DNA of 10,050 nt from Clostridiaceae bacterium (GTDB lineage Bacteria > Bacillota > Clostridia > Monoglobales > Firm-18), in the NCBI GenBank assembly GCA_012511915.1, contig JAAZFB010000085.1:1-10050 (forward strand). The letters are read 5' to 3'. This document shows, in pieces, positions 5,557 to 10,050 of this stretch. Numbering within the stretch: position 1 is the first letter of the stretch; the number at the start of each line of letters is the position of its first letter. The notes under the pieces were generated by a model that saw only the letters and a program-made list of their open reading frames with translations, was not told where the DNA came from and made no database searches. Both the position numbers and the translations under genes were made by a program.

Positions 5557-5568
5557 GTCGCTGTTTTA
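5550..5568 (+). promoter_or_regulatory. Candidate promoter (-7 element) of the rightward operon
   Basis: TACTTTTG (5550-5557) matches the Bacteroides -7 consensus TAnnTTTG, and the 19 bases TACTTTTGTCGCTGTTTTA match the leftward element at 17 positions. Transcription would start near 5561-5565, about 16-20 nt before the small terminase ATG at 5581. The -33 region offers only TATG at 5525-5528 (21-bp spacing), a weak match to TTTG. Confidence 0.55.
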
Positions 5569-5580
5569 AAATAAAATGTT

Positions 5581-6039
5581 ATGGCAAATAAAGAGAGGAA
5601 AGAATTGGCAAGACTTTACTTCATGCGTGGGGAAACACAAAAAAGCATTGCCAATAAGGTGGGGGTAACAGAAAAAACAGTGAGCCGTTGGGTCGATAAA
5701 GAAGGTTGGGCTGAAAAAAGAGCTGCAGAAAATATTACTCGACCTGAATTGGTTAATAAGCTTTTAATTACTATAAATAAGCTGATAGAGCAAGTTAATG
5801 AATCCGACGACCCGGATTTAATATCAGGATTAGGTGATAAGCTTTCTAAACTATCAACTACAATCGAAAAACTCGATAAAAAAGCAAACGTGGTTGACGC
5901 TATTGAGGTATTTATGGCATTTGGAAAGTGGATGCAATATCGTTCAAGTTTCGACTCTGAAATAACACCCGAATTACTTAAAGCTATTAACAAATATCAA
6001 GACCTTTATATAAGTGAACAAATTTCAAAAAAATCTTAA
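5581..6039 (+). CDS. Small terminase subunit / DNA-packaging HTH protein
   Basis: A 152-residue protein likely to recognise phage DNA and load it onto the large terminase. Residues about 8-42 form a helix-turn-helix: LARLYFMRGETQKSIANKVG followed by VTEKTVSRWVDKEGW. The middle (about 58-100) is helical with regular leucines (LVNKLLITINKLIEQV, LSKLSTTIEKLDKK), fitting an oligomerisation region. The C-terminus (VVDAIEVFMAFGKWMQYR to YQDLYISEQI) looks like the conserved end seen in Bacteroidetes homologues. It is the first gene of the rightward operon, 3 nt before the large terminase, the usual terS-terL order. The start is the only sensible ATG; its leader is A-rich without a Shine-Dalgarno site. 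Confidence 0.85.
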   Translation: MANKERKELARLYFMRGETQKSIANKVGVTEKTVSRWVDKEGWAEKRAAENITRPELVNKLLITINKLIEQVNESDDPDLISGLGDKLSKLSTTIEKLDKKANVVDAIEVFMAFGKWMQYRSSFDSEITPELLKAINKYQDLYISEQISKKS

Positions 6040-6042
6040 CAA

Positions 6043-7572
6043 ATGCCTGCTATTCCCCGTAATTATGACGAATGGAAATTATGGTGCGATACCGTACAAA
6101 GACAAACTACTGTCGATAAGTCAGAATCGCCAGTGGCTAAGAATAAACGCATAAATCATTTACGCGAGAACTATTCTGATTTTGTTAATTATTACTTTCC
6201 TCATTATACTACCAACAAAGACACCGGAGAAATAACCTTCTCCGCTAAATTTCACATTGATGCAGCTAACAAAGTAAAAGCAACAAAAAATCTTAAGGGA
6301 GTTTTTAAGTGGGCAAGAGGTCATGCAAAATCAACACATTTTGATATTTTTATCCCTTTGTGGCTTAAATGTCAAAAAATAAAACAAATCAACTTAATGG
6401 TGTTGGTCGGCAAAAGCGAAGACAACGCGAATACACTACTTGCTGACATTCAAGCAGAATTACAGTATAATCAAAGATACATCTCCGATTTCGGGGAACA
6501 ATACAACAACGGAAGCTGGCAAACAGGAGAATTTGTAACTAAAGACGATACTGCTTTTTTTGCTCGTGGACGTGGGCAATCTCCACGTGGATTAAGATAT
6601 CGTTCTTTTCGACCGGACTATATTGTAATTGATGACTTAGATGATGATGAACTTTGCGAAAATGAAAATAGAGTTACTCGGTTAACAAGCTGGGTAAAAG
6701 AAGCTCTTTTTGGAGCTTTGGATGGCGGTCGTGGACGTTTTATTATGGTAGGTAATCTTATATCTAAAAACAGCGTCCTTCAAAAAATCGCAAATACGAA
6801 AGGGGTTTATGTAAGTCAGATTAATGCGTATGACAACAAAGGAAATGTTTCCTGGAGTGAAAAATGGTCAATGAAAGAAATTCAAGATATGGCGACATTT
6901 ATGGGATATCGAGCATTTCAAAAAGAAATGATGAACAATCCCATTACCGAAGGCGCTGTATTTAGAAATGACTGGATAAAATATAAAATCCCTTTTCCCC
7001 TGAGGCAATATGATGCAATTATAGCCTATTGCGACCCAAGCTTCAAAAGCTCCTCAAAAAACGACTATAAAGCAATCAAAGTATGGGGACAAAAAAACAC
7101 TGCGCTGCATTGCCTATTCGCATTTTGCCGACAATGCTCCATTACTGAAATGGTGCGATGGTTTTACGACCTACATGAAAGATTCCCCTCCGACGTGATT
7201 TGCGATTACTATATGGAAGCTAATTTTATGCAGGACTTAATCCTTGACGAATTTGCCGGCGAAGGTCGATTAAGAGGATATCAACTACCTATACGCGCAG
7301 ATCATCGCAAAAAACCGGATAAATTTCAACGTATTGAAGCTATTTCACCTTTATGGGAACGTGGCTTTGTCTTCTACAACGAAAATCAACGCAACGACCC
7401 GGATATGATGTGCGCTCTCGAACAAACACTTTCTTTCGAAAAAGGAACCCGTACTCACGACGATGCTCCGGATGCTGACGAAGGGGCTATTTTTATATTA
7501 CAAAAAAACAAACGACTTGAAACATTTCAACCTGTTTTTGGGAAAAGAACATCACCTAAATCATCATGGTAA
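6043..7572 (+). CDS. Large terminase subunit (packaging ATPase and nuclease)
   Basis: A 509-residue protein that should power DNA translocation through the portal and cut the DNA at headful or unit length. The ATPase domain shows a deviant Walker A, ARGHAKST (91-98), and Walker B YIVIDD (193-198), followed by an acidic LDDDE. A conserved block FFARGRGQSPRGLRYRSFRP (172-191) lies between them. The RNase H-like nuclease domain begins at IIAYCDPSFK (D331); further acidic candidates are D388/E392 in ICDYYMEANF and the HDDAPDADE motif (472-480). The length fits the family. It lies directly after the small terminase and upstream of the portal genes; its product docks on the portal at the capsid vertex. 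The stop (TAA, 7570-7572) is followed by a 17-nt gap. Confidence 0.93.
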   Translation: MPAIPRNYDEWKLWCDTVQRQTTVDKSESPVAKNKRINHLRENYSDFVNYYFPHYTTNKDTGEITFSAKFHIDAANKVKATKNLKGVFKWARGHAKSTHFDIFIPLWLKCQKIKQINLMVLVGKSEDNANTLLADIQAELQYNQRYISDFGEQYNNGSWQTGEFVTKDDTAFFARGRGQSPRGLRYRSFRPDYIVIDDLDDDELCENENRVTRLTSWVKEALFGALDGGRGRFIMVGNLISKNSVLQKIANTKGVYVSQINAYDNKGNVSWSEKWSMKEIQDMATFMGYRAFQKEMMNNPITEGAVFRNDWIKYKIPFPLRQYDAIIAYCDPSFKSSSKNDYKAIKVWGQKNTALHCLFAFCRQCSITEMVRWFYDLHERFPSDVICDYYMEANFMQDLILDEFAGEGRLRGYQLPIRADHRKKPDKFQRIEAISPLWERGFVFYNENQRNDPDMMCALEQTLSFEKGTRTHDDAPDADEGAIFILQKNKRLETFQPVFGKRTSPKSSW

Positions 7573-7589
7573 TTATTTAAAATACATCT

Positions 7590-7835
7590 ATGAAAACATT
7601 TATCAAAACATTTATTCACGGAATTGAAGCTTTTTTATTTGATTACAAATTAAAACGCAAGGTTCGTTTAGCAAACAAACTCGCTAAACAAAATAGGTAT
7701 AAATATATGGTGTTAAATATGGGCGGTAAACCCGTAATTAAACAGCGTAATATTGTTAAAAGATATTGTCAAAAAGGAGTGTTTAATTGTAGTCTTGAGA
7801 CTATCGAAAAAAACGCTCTCTATAAAACTTATTAA
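7590..7835 (+). CDS. Small basic protein of unknown function (81 aa)
   Basis: A strongly basic protein, rich in lysine and arginine, beginning MKTFIKTFIHGIEAFLFDYK and continuing with RKVRLANKLAKQNRYKYMVL. It has no long hydrophobic helix, so it is probably soluble and could contact nucleic acid or an acidic partner; this is guesswork from composition. Similar small basic proteins sit between the large terminase and the gp36-like gene in other Bacteroidetes phages as I remember them, without known function. It is placed 17 nt after the large terminase and 2 nt before the next ATG, clearly part of the operon. The codons look like those of its neighbours. Confidence 0.75.
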   Translation: MKTFIKTFIHGIEAFLFDYKLKRKVRLANKLAKQNRYKYMVLNMGGKPVIKQRNIVKRYCQKGVFNCSLETIEKNALYKTY

Positions 7836-7837
7836 TT

Positions 7838-8254
7838 ATGTTCATAACAATCGAAGAATTAAAAACGGTAGCTTACGAATATCAAATTATTGATATCGTT
7901 GAAGAAGACGAAACAATTGTTGAAATCGCAATTGATGCATCCATCGAACAAATTAAAAGCTATTTGGCAGGACGATATGATACCATAAATGTTTTCAATA
8001 AGCAAGGCAATGAACGAAACCGCTTAATTGTCGAGCTCACTAAAGATATTGCTCTCTGGCAAATTATACGTCTATCCAATCCGGATATATTATTCGATCG
8101 CGTAAAAGATAGATACGATAGAGCTATCGATTATCTTAATCGTGTAGCAAAAGGACTATTATCTCCAACACTGCCGCTGTTAACAGATAGCACAGGTGAA
8201 GAAACAACACCTTTAAAGTTCGGAAGTATGTCTAAACAACAATACGACTATTAA
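7838..8254 (+). CDS. Mu gp36-like head-tail adaptor protein (DUF1320)
   Basis: A 138-residue protein fitting the DUF1320/gp36 family, thought to be a connector or head-completion protein. Visible traits are an N-terminal FITIEELKTVAYEYQI helix, the segment IEQIKSYLAGRYD (about 36-48), the helix LIVELTKDIALWQIIRLSN (about 63-81) and DRVKDRYDRAIDYLNRVAKG (about 87-106), the usual family pattern, then a flexible proline- and threonine-rich C-terminus. In Mu the gp36 gene lies after the capsid gene; here it lies between the large terminase and the portal, so the order is altered. It has no Shine-Dalgarno site, only an A/T-rich leader, and begins 2 nt after the preceding stop. Confidence 0.8.
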   Translation: MFITIEELKTVAYEYQIIDIVEEDETIVEIAIDASIEQIKSYLAGRYDTINVFNKQGNERNRLIVELTKDIALWQIIRLSNPDILFDRVKDRYDRAIDYLNRVAKGLLSPTLPLLTDSTGEETTPLKFGSMSKQQYDY

Positions 8255-8265
8255 ACTGTAATATT

Positions 8266-9432
8266 ATGGCTAAGGATACTAAAAAGAAAATGCTCATTGA
8301 GCTTAAAATACAGGCAGAAAACCTGACAAAAAAAGATATTGGAACATGGCGACGTGCATGGCAAGCTGCTATTAATCCCGAAAATCCGATTCGCGGCCCC
8401 TTATACGACGTATATACCGATGTGGCAGCCGATTTACATCTTACCGGATGTATCGATCAACGAAATAGAATGGGGTTTAAGAAATCTTTCAAAATAGTGG
8501 ATAAATCCGGAAAAGAAAAACCTGAACTCACAGAACTGTTCGAAGTAGAATGGTTTAAAGATTTTTGGAACTATGCATATGATTCTATCTATTACGGTTA
8601 TTCTCTTGTTGAGTTTGGAGATATCATAACCGAAGGACGTATGCGATATAGCGAAGTCTCTCTTATACCACGCAAACATGTTATTCCGGAATACGGCGTC
8701 ATTGTTAAAGAAGTTGGCGACGAATGGAAACGAGGTGTGTCTTATACTGAAGGGAGTCCTGCTAACTGGTGCATAGGAATAGGGAAAAAAAACAATCTCG
8801 GAATATTGCTTAAACTTAGCCCATCAGCATTATCTAAAAAGAATATGCTTGCCTACTGGGACACTTTTGGAGAAGTGTTCGGAATGCCTATCCGCATCGG
8901 CAAAACAGCAAGCCGCGACCCTAAGGATACTGCCCGTGCCGAAAAATTCCTTGCCGAAATGGGAGCTCTCTCTTGGGGATTATTTCCGGAAGGAACAGAA
9001 ATAGAAATCAAAGAAACTACCAGAGGAGACGCTTTTAACGTTTACGACAAACGTATCGACCGAGCAAATTCCGAAATAAGCAAAGGCATATTAAATCAGA
9101 CAATGACAATCGATAGTGGCAGCTCACTTAGTCAATCGGAAGTACACCTTGAGGTTTTTAAAAATGTAATCGATTCCGATTCCGATATGTTTCGTGATGT
9201 TGTGAACTGGAAATTGATACCGCAAATGATCCGGCACGGATTTCCACTCGAAGGATACCGATTCGAATGGGATGAGTTAATCGACTGGACGCCGGGGCAA
9301 CAAATACAAATCGAGCAAATGCTGCTTAACAACTACGAAATAGATCCAAAATATTTTTCGGAAAAATATAACATAACAATTACAGGCACCAAACAGGCTT
9401 TTCTTAAAGACGATAACCGTTTTTTCGTTTAA
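8266..9432 (+). CDS. Portal protein, DUF935 / Mu gp29-like
   Basis: A 388-residue protein that should form the dodecameric portal at one capsid vertex, the channel for DNA packaging and the seat of the neck. DUF935 traits are TGTWRRAWQ-like residues near 26-34, the DLHLTGCIDQRNRMGF block (57-71), the acidic/aromatic WNYAYDSIYYGYSLVEFGD stretch (101-119), AYWDTFGEVFGMPIRIGK (196-213) and the helical RIDRANSEISKGILNQTMT segment (263-281). The protein ends KDDNRFFV. It is somewhat short for DUF935 portals, and the -1 frame continues directly into a Mu F-like protein. The last codons hold a T TTT TTC heptamer followed by a strong stem-loop, so a fraction of ribosomes may extend it into a portal-MuF fusion. 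Confidence 0.9.
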   Translation: MAKDTKKKMLIELKIQAENLTKKDIGTWRRAWQAAINPENPIRGPLYDVYTDVAADLHLTGCIDQRNRMGFKKSFKIVDKSGKEKPELTELFEVEWFKDFWNYAYDSIYYGYSLVEFGDIITEGRMRYSEVSLIPRKHVIPEYGVIVKEVGDEWKRGVSYTEGSPANWCIGIGKKNNLGILLKLSPSALSKKNMLAYWDTFGEVFGMPIRIGKTASRDPKDTARAEKFLAEMGALSWGLFPEGTEIEIKETTRGDAFNVYDKRIDRANSEISKGILNQTMTIDSGSSLSQSEVHLEVFKNVIDSDSDMFRDVVNWKLIPQMIRHGFPLEGYRFEWDELIDWTPGQQIQIEQMLLNNYEIDPKYFSEKYNITITGTKQAFLKDDNRFFV

Positions 9433-9455
9433 GGGCTGGCGAACACCCAGCCCTT
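9420..9455 (+). promoter_or_regulatory. Candidate programmed -1 frameshift site (slippery heptamer plus stem-loop)
   Basis: The heptamer T TTT TTC (9420-9426) has the exact X XXY YYZ phasing in the portal frame. After 4 nt (6 nt to the G-C core) comes AAGGGCTGG (9431-9439), a 7-nt loop, and CCAGCCCTT (9447-9455), a perfect 9-bp stem that overlaps the portal stop (9430-9432). The -1 frame is blocked by TAA at 9414-9416, so the frames overlap for only about 16 nt, and the heptamer lies inside that window. No T-tract follows the stem, which argues against a terminator. Confidence 0.6.
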
Positions 9456-10050
9456 GCATCAGAACTCGACAGGCTGTATTTTAATGGTGATTACACGATG
9501 TTGAAAGAATGTTTAAATACATTTAAAACATCGGGGATACTTGAGTATTCCTTAGCTGCTAAAAATTCGGCTGAACGAATAATAGATGATATTGCCTCAA
9601 ATCCAAAACAGAAGTTAAACAAATCTTTGTACGAACAATACGCAGGCAATTTGCGTAAGGCGATCAACACGGTTTATGCTGAAGATACTGAAGATGGTCT
9701 CTCTGATCAATTCCGCGCAAACGTAAGCCGGTTTGCCGCCTATAAAGCATTCCGTGCTACTCAACAGATAAAAATACAACTCGAATCATCGGTCGAAGAT
9801 GCAAAGAAGGTAATCAATGCTTTTAACAGATACCAGGCCGCAGAGTATAATACTGCTGTTGCTCGGAGCCGGACAGCTAAACAATTTTCAGAGTTTATCG
9901 AGCCGGACAACCTAAGATTGTTTCCCAATATGCGATGGCTTCCAAGCCGGAGTGTTAATCTAAGAGAAGAACATGTTGTGTTCTATAATCGTATATGGCC
10001 TAAAAACGATGCTTTTTGGAGTTATAATCAGCCCGGGAACCTGTGGAACT
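9426..10050 (+). CDS. Mu F-like minor head protein (partial; probable -1 frameshift extension of the portal)
   Basis: A frame open to the window end that encodes a Mu F-like head morphogenesis protein. The diagnostic part is near the end: LFPNMRWLPSRSVNLREEH and NRIWPKNDAFWSYNQPGNLW match the MuF pattern R..H...p.dd.fW...P..gW. The preceding part is helical (for example ERIIDDIASNPKQKLNKSLY, DAKKVINAFNRYQAAEYN). The first ATG is at 9498-9500 (MLKECLNTFKTSGILEYS), with only a weak GGTG 8 nt upstream and lying 65 nt after the portal stop. Yet the frame is open and protein-like before it, reading RAGEHPALASELDRLYFNG with no start codon. This favours entry by -1 frameshifting from the portal; initiation at 9498 is the alternative. 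MuF proteins sit at the portal inside the head, so a fusion makes sense. The 3' end is beyond the window. Confidence 0.75.

Noticed and set aside
5616..5993. 125-codon minus-strand frame opposite the small terminase
   Set aside because: It lies wholly antisense to a well-supported gene, shows serine-rich shadow composition and has no leader of its own.
6568..6592. Hairpin ACGTGG-GCAATCT-CCACGT inside the large terminase
   Set aside because: The stem is only 6 bp and falls in codons for the conserved RGRGQSPRG block, so the repeat is explained by the protein sequence.
9168..9188. Short tandem ATTCCG repeat in the portal gene
   Set aside because: It is about two and a half 6-bp units giving IDSDSD, too short to be distinguished from chance within a coding region.
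9431..9455. GC-rich stem-loop at the end of the portal gene as an intrinsic terminator
   Set aside because: No T-tract follows (the next bases are GCATCAGAAC), the stem overlaps the portal stop, and the downstream MuF gene must be expressed. A frameshift stimulator explains the position better.

Overview
The window is the structural core of a tailed phage or prophage with a contractile tail and a Mu-like head module, from a host in the Bacteroidota (most likely Bacteroidales). Pointers to the host are AT-rich DNA, mostly weak Shine-Dalgarno sites with A-rich leaders, a TAnnTTTG-type -7 promoter element, a DUF2586-type tail sheath, a CPCFDV-type amidase and a BACON-like domain on the major capsid protein. 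No integrase, transposase, repressor, tRNA, rRNA, CRISPR array or IS is visible, so integrated and free phage cannot be told apart. Coding is nearly continuous; the only sizeable non-coding gap is the roughly 180 bp between the two divergent operons.

Left block, minus strand, transcribed from about 5440 toward 1: prohead protease/scaffold, major capsid protein, endolysin-type amidase, a small membrane/coiled-coil protein, a lipoprotein with a C-terminal membrane helix (candidate unimolecular spanin) overlapping it out of frame by 122 bp, a 56-residue protein of unknown function, tail sheath, tail tube, and the first 11 codons of a further gene. Right block, plus strand, from about 5560 to 10050: small terminase, large terminase, a small basic protein, a gp36/DUF1320-type protein, the DUF935 portal, and a Mu F-like minor head protein cut by the window end.

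The right block packages DNA and builds the portal vertex. The left block makes the protease-processed shell, lyses the cell and builds the contractile tail. Mu carries these head and tail genes in one direction; here they are split around a shared intergenic region. Each operon has its own copy of a 19-bp promoter-like element (17/19 identical, first 8 bases TACTTTTG), pointing outward, with a short dyad almost exactly midway between them. This suggests one regulator firing both operons.

The strongest unusual signal is at the end of the portal gene. The heptamer T TTT TTC sits in frame, followed after 4-6 nt by a perfect 9-bp GC-rich stem-loop that overlaps the portal stop. The -1 frame, open from just before the heptamer, reads into the Mu F-like protein with no ATG for the first 81 nt. 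This is the classic layout of a programmed -1 frameshift that would make a minor portal-MuF fusion. Other points of interest are a BACON-like domain and a signal-like N-terminus on the capsid protein, the candidate u-spanin, and a possible internal start for a separate scaffold protein inside the protease gene.
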